A stretch of DNA of 63,394 bases from the NCBI GenBank assembly GCA_002720475.1, contig PBIL01000011.1:77372-140765 (forward strand). The letters are read 5' to 3'. Under the pieces are notes generated by a model. That model was not told the DNA's origin and did not search any database. It was given only the letters and a program-made list of their open reading frames with translations. The translations under genes were made by a program, and so were the position numbers. Source of the stretch: Roseovarius sp. Lineage in GTDB: Bacteria; Pseudomonadota; Alphaproteobacteria; Rhodobacterales; Rhodobacteraceae. Positions 27,070 through 36,027 of this stretch are shown piece after piece (position 1 is the first letter of the stretch; every line of letters begins with the position of its first letter).

Positions 27070-27882
27070 ATGTGCACTTGCCATGACCACGACCACGACC
27101 CCAGATTCACCCGCCGCGCCGCGCTGACCGGCACCACGGCGCTTGCCGCCGCCGCAACCGGCCTCGCCGCCACGAGCGCGCGCGCGCAGGACAATCCCTA
27201 TGCGCCCCCCGCCGAGCCGTTCCTGCCGCCGAGCGACATGAAGCTCGACCTTTCCCGCGCCGCCCTCGTCGTGACCGATCCACAGATCGACTTTCTCTCG
27301 CCCGAGGGTGTCGCCTGGCGCGCGGTCGGCAAGTCGGTCGAGATGAACAACACGGTCGAGAACATCGAGCGGCTGGTCAAGGCGGCCAGGGGCGCGGGCC
27401 TCCCCGTCGCGGTCTCGCCGCATTACTACTATCCGAACGACAAGGGCTGGAAATTCGAGGGCGCGCTGGAAAAGCTGATGCATGCCATCAACATGTTCGA
27501 CCGGGTGCGCCCGGTCAGCATGGAGGGTTTCGAGGGCTCGGGGGCCGATTTCATGCCGCAGTACAAGCCCTATATCCTCGACGGCAAGACCATCCTCTGC
27601 TCGCCGCACAAGGTCTACGGGCCGGAAACCGACGATCTTGTGCTGCAACTGCGCAAGGCCGGGGTCGATCAGGTGATCCTTGCGGGCATGTCGGCCAATC
27701 TCTGCACCGAGAGCCATATGCGCGAACTGCTCGAACAGGGATTCGAGGTGGCCGTGGTCTCGGACGGGACGGCGGCGGCGATACTGCCCGAGGGCGACGG
27801 CTATCTCGCCGCCCTCACCAATTTCCGCTACATGGCCAACGCGCTGTGGACCACCGATGAGGTCGCGGCGATGCTCGGCTGA
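27070..27882 (+). CDS. Tat-exported isochorismatase-like cysteine hydrolase
   Basis: 270 aa. The start is the ATG at 27070. After a Cys/His-rich leader (MCTCHDHDHD) comes a twin-arginine signal (FTRRAALTG plus hydrophobic core) ending near ARAQ, residue 41. The hydrolase triad is visible: Asp in VVTDPQIDF, Lys in SPHKVYGPE and Cys in GMSANLCTES. It should act in the periplasm on an amide or ester; the substrate is unknown. The divergent AraC gene is its likely regulator. A strong terminator-like hairpin follows at 27919. Confidence 0.85.
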   Translation: MCTCHDHDHDPRFTRRAALTGTTALAAAATGLAATSARAQDNPYAPPAEPFLPPSDMKLDLSRAALVVTDPQIDFLSPEGVAWRAVGKSVEMNNTVENIERLVKAARGAGLPVAVSPHYYYPNDKGWKFEGALEKLMHAINMFDRVRPVSMEGFEGSGADFMPQYKPYILDGKTILCSPHKVYGPETDDLVLQLRKAGVDQVILAGMSANLCTESHMRELLEQGFEVAVVSDGTAAAILPEGDGYLAALTNFRYMANALWTTDEVAAMLG

Positions 27883-27918
27883 GCGCGCCACAGGCCCTTC
27901 CTGGGGATGAGGGGGGGC

Positions 27919-27962
27919 GCCCGCGCGGGGTGCTCACGGAACCCGCGGGGGCATTTTCTTTT
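27919..27962 (+). terminator. Rho-independent terminator candidate after the hydrolase gene
   Basis: The arms 27919-27929 and 27942-27952 pair at 10 of 11 positions (GCCCGCGCGGG with CCCGCGGGGGC), the loop is 12 nt, and ATTTTCTTTT follows. It separates the hydrolase from mtnP. Confidence 0.7.
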
Positions 27963-28010
27963 GCCGCGATCCGGCCTAAGCCTTTGCAGCACACAGCGAA
28001 AGGCAAGGCG

Positions 28011-28910
28011 ATGACACAGACGATGATCGGGGTGATCGGCGGCTCGGGGCTCTACGAGATCGACGGGCTGGAAGGGGCCGCCTGGCAGGAGGTGGAGACA
28101 CCCTGGGGCGCGCCCTCTGACGCGATCCTGACCGGCAGGCTCGACGGGGTGCCGATGGCCTTTCTGCCCCGCCACGGGCGCGGCCATGTCCACAGCCCCT
28201 CCTCCGTGCCCTACCGCGCCAATATCGACGCGCTCAAGCGCCTCGGCGTCACGGACGTGATCAGCGTCTCGGCCTGCGGCTCGTTCCGCGAAGAACTGGC
28301 CCCCGGCGATTTCGTCCTGGTCGATCAGTATATCGACCGCACCTTCGCGCGTGAGAAATCCTTTTTCGGCCCCGGCTGCGTGGCGCATGTGAGCGTCGCG
28401 CACCCGACCTGCGCGCGCCTTTCGGACGCCTGCGAGACCGCCGCGCGGGATGCGGGCATCACCGTGCATCGCGGCGGCACCTACCTGGCGATGGAGGGGC
28501 CGCAATTCTCGACCATGGCGGAATCGCGCCTCTACCGCGATCACTGGGGCTGCGACGTGATCGGCATGACCGGCATGCCCGAGGCCAAGCTCGCCCGCGA
28601 GGCGGAGCTTTGCTATGCCTGCGTGGCGATGATCACCGATTACGACAGCTGGCACCCCGATCATGGTGCCGTTGACATCACCGCCATCATCGCCACGCTG
28701 ACCGGCAATGCCGACAAGGGCCGGGCGCTCGTCCGGGGCCTGCCCGCGCTTCTGGGAGGGGCGCGCACCCCCTGCCCGCAGGGCTGCGATCGCGCGCTCG
28801 ATCACGCCCTGCTCACCGCGCCCGAGCGGCGCGACCCGGCGCTTCTGGCGCGGCTCGACGCGGTGGCCGGGCGGGTGCTCGGAACCGGATCGAAGGACAC
28901 GAACGGCTGA
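28011..28910 (+). CDS. mtnP: S-methyl-5'-thioadenosine phosphorylase
   Basis: 299 aa. The start is the ATG at 28011 (MTQTMIGVIGGSGLYEIDGL). The phosphate-binding LPRHGRGHVHSPSSVPYRAN, SVSACGSFREE and the substrate motif MEGPQFSTMAESRLYR are typical MtnP. It cleaves methylthioadenosine, a by-product of polyamine or acyl-homoserine-lactone synthesis, to adenine and methylthioribose 1-phosphate. No other methionine-salvage gene is nearby. Confidence 0.94.
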   Translation: MTQTMIGVIGGSGLYEIDGLEGAAWQEVETPWGAPSDAILTGRLDGVPMAFLPRHGRGHVHSPSSVPYRANIDALKRLGVTDVISVSACGSFREELAPGDFVLVDQYIDRTFAREKSFFGPGCVAHVSVAHPTCARLSDACETAARDAGITVHRGGTYLAMEGPQFSTMAESRLYRDHWGCDVIGMTGMPEAKLAREAELCYACVAMITDYDSWHPDHGAVDITAIIATLTGNADKGRALVRGLPALLGGARTPCPQGCDRALDHALLTAPERRDPALLARLDAVAGRVLGTGSKDTNG

Positions 28911-28917
28911 GCGCGCC

Positions 28918-29817
28918 CTATTCCAGCAGCACCGCCTCGACCCGGCGATTGGCCTCGCGCCCCTCCGGGGTGGAGTTGGGCGCGATCGGGGCAAGATAGC
29001 CCACGCCATGCGCCTCGAGCCGGTCGCCTGCCACGCCATGAACCTCGATAAGCCGCGCACGCACCGCCTCGGCGCGGGCCTGCGAGAGCGCGATATTGGG
29101 CTCGAGCGCGCCCACGCTGTCGGTATGGCCGACAAGAACGATCCGCGCGGCGGGCGTCTCGGCCATAAAGGCCGCAAGCGCCGCGAGATCGGGATAGGGC
29201 CTCTTGCCGAGCGCGGCGGCCCCGGTCTCGAACTCGAGCCCGTTCAGAACCACATGGCCCGCCCCGCGCAGCCGCGCGCCGAGATCGCCCGGCGCATCGG
29301 TGACGGGCGGCGTTGCGTCCGGTGCCGATGTACCCTCGACCGGGCCGACATGGGTGAGTTGCACGTAACCGCGCGCGCCCGCACGGCTGACGAAGAGCAT
29401 GGCCGTCTCCGCGCCCCGCCGGGCCAGGAGATAGCGATAGTCGAAGAGGTTCACGAACATCGCGGGCGCGGGCAGGACCGGCGTGGCAAAGCGGAAATCG
29501 AACCCGCCGCAGCCCGCGCTCTCGCAGTCGTAGACCACATCCCAGCCCGCCTTTTCCAGCGCCGCGCGCAAGGGGGCGAGCAGTTCGAGCGTGCCAAGCC
29601 CGCGCTCCGGCAGGCGCCAGGCGCGGCTGGTGATCCGCCCGTCAAGCCGCTCGCGCGGCACCGTGCCCCCGGCAAACGGACCCGTGGGCAGGTGGATCGT
29701 CGCCGCCTCGCGGATCACCTCGGCCGTGCGCTCGGCCTCCGCGGGCAGCGGCAGATCCTGCGCCAGGGTCTGCGTGGCCAGCAGCGCCAGCGCAAGCCAG
29801 ACCCCCCGCCCGATCAT
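28918..29817 (-). CDS. OmpA-family peptidoglycan-binding protein
   Basis: 299 aa. There is a signal peptide (LALALLATQTLAQ, cleavage near residue 19), a middle domain of about 150 residues with two Cys (YDCESAGCGG) that may form a disulfide, and a C-terminal OmpA domain (VLVGHTDSVGALEPNIALS, ARLIEVHGVAGDRLEAHGVG, NRRVEAVL) that binds peptidoglycan. Probably periplasmic or outer-membrane associated. It lies next to the AhpD-like gene with a 1-bp gap, suggesting one transcript. Confidence 0.9.
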   Translation of the reverse strand: MIGRGVWLALALLATQTLAQDLPLPAEAERTAEVIREAATIHLPTGPFAGGTVPRERLDGRITSRAWRLPERGLGTLELLAPLRAALEKAGWDVVYDCESAGCGGFDFRFATPVLPAPAMFVNLFDYRYLLARRGAETAMLFVSRAGARGYVQLTHVGPVEGTSAPDATPPVTDAPGDLGARLRGAGHVVLNGLEFETGAAALGKRPYPDLAALAAFMAETPAARIVLVGHTDSVGALEPNIALSQARAEAVRARLIEVHGVAGDRLEAHGVGYLAPIAPNSTPEGREANRRVEAVLLE

Positions 29818-29818
29818 G

Positions 29819-30385
29819 TCACCGCGCCTGCGAATGATACTCTGGATTGGGCACCATCCCGGTGGCCGAGGCGACGCGGTTCGACATGTTGAAGAACGCC
29901 GCCACGTTGGCGATGTCCCAGATGTCGCGGTCGGAAAACCCGTGATCGCGCAGCGCCTGGCGGTCCGGCTCCTCGATTGTGGCGCTCGCCTGGGTCACCT
30001 TGACGGCGAAATCGAGCATCGCGCGCTGGCGCGGCGACAGATCCGCCACGCGATAGTTCATCACCATCGCCTCACCCAGCGCCGGATCGCCCGAGAGCGC
30101 GCGCACCGCCGCGCCATGGGCGACCTGGCAATACCAGCATCGGTTGGCGGAGCTGACCACCACCGCGATCATCTCGCGTTCGAGCTTCGAAAGACCCGAG
30201 GGCGCAAGCATCAGCGTGTTGTAGAGCGCCGTGAAGGCGTCCAGCTTGTCGATGTCGAAGGCATGGGCGCGCAGCACGTTGGGAACAAGGCCCAGCTTCT
30301 CCTCGCAGATCTGGAAATAGCGCGCGGTCGCCTCGGGCAGCGGATCGACGGGAGGCAGGTCGAGGGCGATGGGTTTTTCGGTCAT
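29819..30385 (-). CDS. AhpD-like alkylhydroperoxidase (carboxymuconolactone decarboxylase fold)
   Basis: 188 aa. The CxxC redox centre with its downstream His is seen as NRCWYCQVAHGAAVRAL near residue 75. LVPNVLRAHAFDID and the C-terminal block DIWDIANVAAFFNMSNRVA match the peroxidase-related subgroup of the family. It probably reduces organic peroxides or supports thiol redox in the cytosol. It sits 3 bp downstream of the GNAT gene, in the run cinA-GNAT-ahpD-ompA. Confidence 0.88.
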   Translation of the reverse strand: MTEKPIALDLPPVDPLPEATARYFQICEEKLGLVPNVLRAHAFDIDKLDAFTALYNTLMLAPSGLSKLEREMIAVVVSSANRCWYCQVAHGAAVRALSGDPALGEAMVMNYRVADLSPRQRAMLDFAVKVTQASATIEEPDRQALRDHGFSDRDIWDIANVAAFFNMSNRVASATGMVPNPEYHSQAR

Positions 30386-30388
30386 GGC

Positions 30389-31108
30389 TTACTCCTTCTG
30401 GCGGTAATGATACGTCGTCGCGACGCGAAATCCCATTGCGGCATAAAGCCCGTTCGCCGGCGCGTTCGCGCGGGTGCAGAGCACGGCCAGATGTGCCGCG
30501 CCCCGCGCCTCCGCCCAGAGCGCGGCCTGCACCATCATCAGCCGCCCGAGCCCCGCCCGGCGGTGATGCGCGCGTACCTCAAGCGCGTGCACCATGCACA
30601 CATCTCGGCTGATCGCGGCAAAGCCTGCGGCGGCGGGCTTGTCGGCATGGCGCGCGAAAAGGCCGGTCTTCGGCCCCGCCGCGCGCTCCATCACCGCCAC
30701 GCGGGCCGGGCCGATCCCGCCCTCTGCCCAGATTTCCCGCATTATTTCAATGGGTTCCCAGATGGTGAAGATCGTCAGGCGCGGCGGGCGCTCGCCAACC
30801 AGCGCCGCCACGGGCGCGACCAAGACGTTGACGGGATCGACGATGCCGTAGCCCCGCCCGGCCAGAAGCCGATCCAGGTCATCCTCGCCCTCCCGCACCT
30901 GAAAGAGCGGTGCCTGCCCGCGCGCGCGCATCGCGTCCTCGGCGCGGGCGATCTCCTTCGCCGTGACCGGCGGCGTCGCCGTGGCGGCCGAGACGCGCTT
31001 GCCGCCGCCCTTCCCGTCGCGCAGCGTGACCGGGCCGAGCGTCTGCGTGGCGGCGGGCGGCCATGTCGCCTCGGCCACGGCATGGAGCATGGCAGGATCG
31101 GGGGTCAT
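30389..31108 (-). CDS. GNAT-family N-acetyltransferase
   Basis: 239 aa. The acetyl-CoA binding motif is VHALEVRAHHRRAGLGRLMM (R/QxxGxG/A), followed by the final strand-helix NGLYAAMGFRVATTYHYR. Residues 1-110 are a less conserved N-terminal half. The substrate is unknown. It overlaps the CinA-like gene by 4 bp and precedes ahpD-like. Confidence 0.87.
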   Translation of the reverse strand: MTPDPAMLHAVAEATWPPAATQTLGPVTLRDGKGGGKRVSAATATPPVTAKEIARAEDAMRARGQAPLFQVREGEDDLDRLLAGRGYGIVDPVNVLVAPVAALVGERPPRLTIFTIWEPIEIMREIWAEGGIGPARVAVMERAAGPKTGLFARHADKPAAAGFAAISRDVCMVHALEVRAHHRRAGLGRLMMVQAALWAEARGAAHLAVLCTRANAPANGLYAAMGFRVATTYHYRQKE

Positions 31109-31827
31109 GCGGGAAACATCGTTGCCAGTTCCGTCGTGGCTGCGTCCACGCGCGCCCCGTCCGCACCGCGGATCACGATATGCGCCCCGTGACAGCCATC
31201 GCGGATGAACGGATAGGAACCGATGGAAAGATCGGGATAACGCGCCGCGAGATCGGCCAGCGGCGCGGCGATATCGCCCTCGCCGCGCCGCACCTCGTAG
31301 CTCTGCGACAGAAGCGGCGCGCCGCCGATGATCCCCGGCAGGACCGAGGCGAGCATCGCCTGGAAGATCGCGGGCACGCCCGCCATCACATGCACGTTCT
31401 CGATGGTGAATCCGGGCGCCGCGCTGATCGGGTTCTCGATGAGCGTGGCCCCTTCCGGGATGCGCGCCATGCGCAGCCGCGCCGCGTTCAGCTCCTGCCC
31501 GCGCGCCGCGTAATGCGCGGCCAGGATGGCGCGCGCATCCTCGCGCACCGAGATCGGGCGATCGAAGGCCGCGGCCACGCTCTCGGCGGTGATGTCGTCA
31601 TGGGTGGGGCCGATCCCGCCGGAGGTGAAGACCACGTCATAGGCGGCGCTGAGCGCGCGCAGGGCGGTCACGATGGCCGGGCGGTCATCGGCCACCACGC
31701 GCGCCTCGCGCAGGTCGATCCCCGCCCGCGTCAACTCTCCCGCCAGGTAATGCGTGTTGGCATCGCGCGTACGCCCCGAGAGGATCTCGTCCCCGATGAC
31801 CAGCATGGCGGCGGTTGGGTTGGGCAT
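31105..31827 (-). CDS. CinA-like molybdopterin-binding domain protein
   Basis: 240 aa. The start is the ATG at 31827 behind a strong AAGGAGG. MLVIGDEILSGRTRDANTHYL, FTSGGIGPTHDDITAESV and MAGVPAIFQAML are MoaB/CinA N-terminal motifs. The C-terminal nicotinamide-nucleotide amidase of full CinA is absent, which is usual for the alphaproteobacterial short form. In full CinA the equivalent domain is an ADP-ribose pyrophosphatase. The 291-bp region upstream separates it from divergent map. Confidence 0.87.
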   Translation of the reverse strand: MPNPTAAMLVIGDEILSGRTRDANTHYLAGELTRAGIDLREARVVADDRPAIVTALRALSAAYDVVFTSGGIGPTHDDITAESVAAAFDRPISVREDARAILAAHYAARGQELNAARLRMARIPEGATLIENPISAAPGFTIENVHVMAGVPAIFQAMLASVLPGIIGGAPLLSQSYEVRRGEGDIAAPLADLAARYPDLSIGSYPFIRDGCHGAHIVIRGADGARVDAATTELATMFPA

Positions 31828-32118
31828 GGCGACCTCCTTGATCTGCAATCCGTTCCGGTATAGTCCCGCTCCATGCGCTTTCAAAGCCCCCTCCTGCCGC
31901 CCGGCCCCGCCGCCGCCATTGCCGTGCGCACGGCCCCGGAACATGCGTGCAAGGCGGCACGCCCGGCCACGGTCACGGTCCTGTCATATCGCGCGGATAT
32001 CCCGCGCGGGACGATCACGATCGGTCACAGACTGCCGGTGATCGCGCCGCAGCCTCTGGCCCTTGGGGACAAATATCCCTAAGTAAAGGGAAAACCCTGG
32101 AACCCGACGAGGCAAGAC

Positions 32119-33003
32119 GTGAACGAACCGCATCGCGGCAGGCACACGCGCGAAGGCATCCGCATCCACGAGGCGGCGGATTTCGCAGGCATGCGCAAGG
32201 CGGGCCATCTCGCCGCCCGTATCCTTGACGAGATCGCCGATCATGTCTTCGTGGGCCAGACCACCGAGGCGCTCGACGCGCTGATCGAGCAGAAGGTGGC
32301 CGCCGCCGGGGCCAGATCGGCCACCATCGGCTACAAGGGCTATCGCCACGCAAGCTGCATCAGCGTCAATCACGTGGTCTGTCACGGCATCCCCGGCGCG
32401 CCCATCCCGAAAAGCGGCAGCGAGACCATCTCGCGCGATTACGAGAAGCGGCGCAAGAACGACGTGCTTCAGGACGGCGACATCCTCAACATCGACGTGA
32501 CCGTGATCGTCGATGGCTGGTTCGGCGATACCAGCCGGATGTATGTGGCGGGCACGCCCTCGCGCAAGGCCGAGCGGCTCATCGACGTGACCCATGACGC
32601 GCTCATGAAGGGGATCGAGGCCGTGCGCCCCGGGGCCACCTTCGGCGATATCGGCCACGCCATCCAGAGCTTCGTGGAGGCGCAGCGCATGGCGGTGGTG
32701 CGCGACTTCTGCGGCCACGGGCTTGGCCGCGTGTTCCACGCGCCGCCGAACGTGCTGCATTACGGGCGTCCCGGCAGCGGGCCACGGCTTGAGGAAGGCA
32801 TGTTCTTCACCATCGAACCGATGGTCAATCTCGGTCGGCCCGAAACCGTCGTGCTCGACGACGAATGGACGGCGGTGACGCGCGACAAGTCGCTCTCGGC
32901 GCAGTTCGAGCATTCCGTGGGCGTGACCGCGACCGGGGCCGAGATCTTCACCCTCTCGCCTGCCGGGCGCTTCCACCCGACCTGGAACCGCGCGCGGGGC
33001 TGA
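32119..33003 (+). CDS. map: Type I methionine aminopeptidase
   Basis: 294 aa. The start is a GTG at 32119. Metal ligands are visible: Asp in NIDVTVIVDGWFGDTSRM (two Asp), His in GHGLGRVFH, Glu in FTIEPMV and Glu in QFEHSVGVT. It removes the initiator Met from nascent proteins. An insertion of about 20 residues (APIPKSGSETISRDYEKR) sits between the substrate loop HGIPG and LQDGDILN; it also occurs in some Roseobacter enzymes as far as I recall. Otherwise the length is ordinary. Confidence 0.95.
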   Translation: MNEPHRGRHTREGIRIHEAADFAGMRKAGHLAARILDEIADHVFVGQTTEALDALIEQKVAAAGARSATIGYKGYRHASCISVNHVVCHGIPGAPIPKSGSETISRDYEKRRKNDVLQDGDILNIDVTVIVDGWFGDTSRMYVAGTPSRKAERLIDVTHDALMKGIEAVRPGATFGDIGHAIQSFVEAQRMAVVRDFCGHGLGRVFHAPPNVLHYGRPGSGPRLEEGMFFTIEPMVNLGRPETVVLDDEWTAVTRDKSLSAQFEHSVGVTATGAEIFTLSPAGRFHPTWNRARG

Positions 33004-33166
33004 GGGCGGTTTCCGTCGCAAACAGGCGAGACAGTCGCTTTTGGTCCTGAGAAATTCGACCCACTCGGCCTGAGTGCCGTCCCACCGCATGATCTCTGCC
33101 AAGACGCCCCGCCGCGCCGGGGCGACGGGCCTGGCCTGTCTGACCACAGAGGCAAGGGAGACCGCC

Positions 33167-34195
33167 ATGGCGATGATGTCCGCCCATCCCGCCCCCGTGC
33201 CCTCGCGCGCGGTGCAGGGAATCCTGTGCATCGAGGTGGCGATGCTGCTCTTCGTGGCGCAGGATGCGGTGATGAAGGGGCTTCTGTCCAGCTACCCGGT
33301 CTGGCCGCTGCTCTTCGCGCGCTCGGTCGTGGCGGTGCTCGTGCTCGTGCCGCTCATCGCCATGCTGGGCGGGCCGCACAGCCTGCGCTCGGCGCTCTGG
33401 CCGCTGCACATGGCGCGCGCCTTTCTCTTTGCCGCCGGATTCTCCATGTTCTACGCGGCCTTTCCGTTCATGGGGCTGGCGGAGGTCAGCACGATCTTCT
33501 TCTCCGCGCCGCTGATGACCGCACTGATGGCCGCGCTCTTTCTGGGCGAGCGGGTCGGTGCGCATCGCGCGGCGGCGCTGGTCGTCGGCTTCGCGGGCGT
33601 GGTGATCGCCATGAACCCGATGGGCGGGCAATTCTCCTGGGCCAGTGTGCTGCCGCTTCTCTGCGCGCTCACCTATGCCGCCTCGCAGATCCTCGCGCGC
33701 CGCATCGGCGAGCGCGAGAGCACGCTCACCGTCGGGCTCTACACGCTGAGCTTCTCGGGGCTGATGATCGTGCCGATTGGCTGGCTGGTGGCCCGTCTGC
33801 TGCCGCTCGCGCCCGAGACGGCGCATCTGCGCTGGGGCCTGCCCGAAGGGGTCTGGGCGGATCTGCCCCGCCTCGCGGGGCTGGGAGCGATCGGGATGGT
33901 GGCCTACATGCTAGCCTCGCGCGCCTATCAGGTTGCATCGGCGAGCCTCGTGGCCCCCTTCGACTATACCTACCTGCCCTTCGCGGCGCTGCTCGGCTAT
34001 CTCGTCTGGGCCGAGGTGCCGGGCCCGGCCACGCTTACCGGCATGGTGCTCATCATCGGTGCGGGGCTCTATATCGGCTGGCGCGAGCTGCGCGCGGCGC
34101 GGCGCGGCGACGCCACCCCGGTCACGGCCGAGGCCACATTCGCCCCCGGCAGCCCCCTGCCTCCGCAAATGCCCGAGGAAGAGCGCGCGCCATGA
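33167..34195 (+). CDS. EamA/DMT-family permease
   Basis: 342 aa. The start is the ATG at 33167 (MAMMSAHPAPV) behind GGGAG. Ten hydrophobic helices in two EamA repeats, for example MLLFVAQDAVMKGLLSSYP and LVAPFDYTYLPFAALLGYL. The arrangement is that of RhaT/S-adenosylmethionine-type exporters; the substrate is unknown. The stop codon overlaps the start of a second EamA gene by 4 bp, so the two are co-translated and might work together. Confidence 0.87.
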   Translation: MAMMSAHPAPVPSRAVQGILCIEVAMLLFVAQDAVMKGLLSSYPVWPLLFARSVVAVLVLVPLIAMLGGPHSLRSALWPLHMARAFLFAAGFSMFYAAFPFMGLAEVSTIFFSAPLMTALMAALFLGERVGAHRAAALVVGFAGVVIAMNPMGGQFSWASVLPLLCALTYAASQILARRIGERESTLTVGLYTLSFSGLMIVPIGWLVARLLPLAPETAHLRWGLPEGVWADLPRLAGLGAIGMVAYMLASRAYQVASASLVAPFDYTYLPFAALLGYLVWAEVPGPATLTGMVLIIGAGLYIGWRELRAARRGDATPVTAEATFAPGSPLPPQMPEEERAP

Positions 34196-35094
34196 GCATG
34201 GCCGCCACCACCGAGCGCGATCTCTCGGGCTGTCTTCTGGTGTTCGCCGCCGGGGTGCTGTGGTCCACCGTGGGCCTCGGCATCCGCCTCGTCGAGGAGG
34301 CGGCCGTCTGGCAGATCCTGTTCTACCGCTCGCTCTCCATGAGCGTCTTTCTCTACGCCGTGGTGCGGCTGCGCACCGGGCGCGCGCCGCTCTCGCTCGT
34401 CCGCGCGATGGGATGGCCGGGGCTGATCGCCGGGGCGGCGCTCGTCGCCGCCTATTCTGGCGCGATCTTCGCGCTTCAGACCACCTCGGTCGCCAATGCG
34501 ATGCTGCTCTTCGCGGCCGCCCCGCTGTTGGCCGCGCTTCTCGGTCGGGCGCTTCTGGGCGAACATGTGCGCCGTGCCACATGGATCGCGATGCTGGTCG
34601 CGCTCTGCGGCATCGCCGTGATGGTCTGGGACAAGACCTCGGGCGCGGCGCTTCGGGGCAATCTTGCGGCGCTCGGCTCGGCGCTCGGCTTTGCCGTCTT
34701 CACCGTGGCGCTCCGGCGGGGCAAATCGGTCGAGATGATGCCCGCCGTGCTGCTCTCGGGGCTGATCGGAACGGTGGCGATGACGGCGATCTGCGCCGCG
34801 CTCGGCCTGTCGCTCGCGCTTTCGCCGCGCGATGCGGGGATCGCCTCGGGCATGGGCGTCTTTCAGGTGGGGGCGGGGCTGGTGCTCTACACGCTCGGCT
34901 CGCGCCGCCTGCCCGCCGCCGAGCTGACGCTGCTCTCGATGGCGGAAGTGGTGCTCGGGCCTGTCTGGGTCTGGCTGTTCCTGGGCGAACGGGCCGAGCC
35001 GAGCACCCTTCTGGGCGGCGCGGTCCTGCTGGCGGCGATCGCCGGCAACGCGCTGTCGGGCGCGCGGCGCAGGGTACCGCCCCCCATCCCGTGA
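34192..35094 (+). CDS. EamA/DMT-family permease
   Basis: 300 aa. The ATG at 34192 overlaps the upstream stop codon. Ten hydrophobic segments; AGVLWSTVGLGIRLVEEAAV, QTTSVANAMLLFAAAPLLAA and SMAEVVLGPVWVWLFLGER are typical EamA halves. It is the second of a tandem pair with only family-level resemblance to the first, so this is not a recent duplication. Substrate unknown. Confidence 0.87.
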   Translation: MSMAATTERDLSGCLLVFAAGVLWSTVGLGIRLVEEAAVWQILFYRSLSMSVFLYAVVRLRTGRAPLSLVRAMGWPGLIAGAALVAAYSGAIFALQTTSVANAMLLFAAAPLLAALLGRALLGEHVRRATWIAMLVALCGIAVMVWDKTSGAALRGNLAALGSALGFAVFTVALRRGKSVEMMPAVLLSGLIGTVAMTAICAALGLSLALSPRDAGIASGMGVFQVGAGLVLYTLGSRRLPAAELTLLSMAEVVLGPVWVWLFLGERAEPSTLLGGAVLLAAIAGNALSGARRRVPPPIP

Positions 35095-35190
35095 CCGGCA
35101 ATTCCTTGCCGAAGCGCAATTTTTCGCGGGAAAACCTTCGTTCCTGCGGCGTAATACCCATATCACGAGCAGGCAGGAAAGGAGCTTGAC

Positions 35191-35457
35191 ATGACACGCA
35201 ACACGATCATCGGGGCGCTGGCGGGGCTGGCGCTTGCGGGCTGCATCGACACGTCCGACAACCGTGAACTCACCGGGGCGGCGATCGGCGCGGGGGTGGG
35301 TCTCATCGGGGCGGCCGCGTTCGACGCCAATGCGGGCTGGACCGTTCTCTCCACCCTTGCGGGGGCCGCCGCCGGCACGCTCATCGCCCGCAACACGCGC
35401 ACCAACCAATGTGCCTATTCCAACGGTGACGGCACCTATCGCACGGTGCCCTGCTGA
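35191..35457 (+). CDS. Glycine-zipper lipoprotein
   Basis: 88 aa. The N-terminal lipobox LALAGC puts the lipidated Cys at residue 18. Two Gly-rich hydrophobic stretches follow (LTGAAIGAGVGLIGAAAF and LSTLAGAAAGTLIA), the 2TM glycine-zipper pattern found in small outer-membrane lipoproteins related to SlyB/YMGG. The tail has two Cys (NQCAYSNGDGTYRTVPC) that may pair. Function unknown. Confidence 0.83.
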   Translation: MTRNTIIGALAGLALAGCIDTSDNRELTGAAIGAGVGLIGAAAFDANAGWTVLSTLAGAAAGTLIARNTRTNQCAYSNGDGTYRTVPC

Positions 35458-35472
35458 GGGCGAAGAGCAAGG

Positions 35473-35494
35473 TCATCCCCGCGCAAGCGGGGAT
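35473..35494. repeat. Palindromic repeat of a second type
   Basis: GTCATCCCCGCGCAAGCGGGGAT, with perfect 8-bp arms around GCAA (35475-35494). It follows the lipoprotein gene and probably serves as a bidirectional hairpin between the convergent lipoprotein and queF genes. Confidence 0.75.
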
Positions 35495-35548
35495 CGCCTG
35501 CCACCGCAAGGCGGGATCCCCGGGGCACGGCCCGAGAAGGAGGCGGCC

Positions 35549-36013
35549 TCAGCCCCGCCCGCGATAGGGCGGCACGCCCTGATCGGGCAGCCAGACGCCC
35601 TCGGGCGCGGGTCCGGTCTGCCAGAACACGTCGATCGGGATGCCGCCGCGCGGATACCAGTAGCCGCCGATTCGCAGCCAGTGCGGTTCGAGGAAATCGA
35701 CCAGCCGCCGGGCGATGGTGAGGGTGCAATCCTCGTGGAACGCCCCGTGATTGCGGAAACTGGTGAGGTAGAGCTTGAGAGACTTCGATTCCACCAGCCA
35801 CGCTCCCGGCACGTAGTCGATCACCAGATGGGCGAAATCCGGCTGGCCCGTCATCGGGCAGAGCGAGGTGAACTCGGGCGCGGTAAAGCGCACCGCATAG
35901 GCCACGTCGGCCTGCGGATTGGCCACGCGCTCTAGTTCCGCCTCCTCGGGGCTTTGCGGCACCCGCGTCGCCCCGCCCAACTGTTTCAAACCCTGATAGA
36001 TGTTCCCGGCCAT
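35549..36013 (-). CDS. queF: NADPH-dependent 7-cyano-7-deazaguanine reductase
   Basis: 154 aa, the short unimodular QueF. The active-site Cys is in [20 protein letters not shown], with substrate residues in [20 protein letters not shown]. It reduces preQ0 to preQ1, the last free-base step before insertion into tRNA. It is the last gene of the operon queC-queD-queE-queF, 14 bp after queE. Confidence 0.96.
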   Translation of the reverse strand: MAGNIYQGLKQLGGATRVPQSPEEAELERVANPQADVAYAVRFTAPEFTSLCPMTGQPDFAHLVIDYVPGAWLVESKSLKLYLTSFRNHGAFHEDCTLTIARRLVDFLEPHWLRIGGYWYPRGGIPIDVFWQTGPAPEGVWLPDQGVPPYRGRG

Positions 36014-36027
36014 CGCCCTCTCTCCTC

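Noticed and set aside
31873..32082. A 69-codon frame between the CinA-like gene and map
   Set aside because: No ribosome site, no family resemblance and shadow-like composition. The gap also holds a small palindrome (31990-32008) and probably the map promoter.
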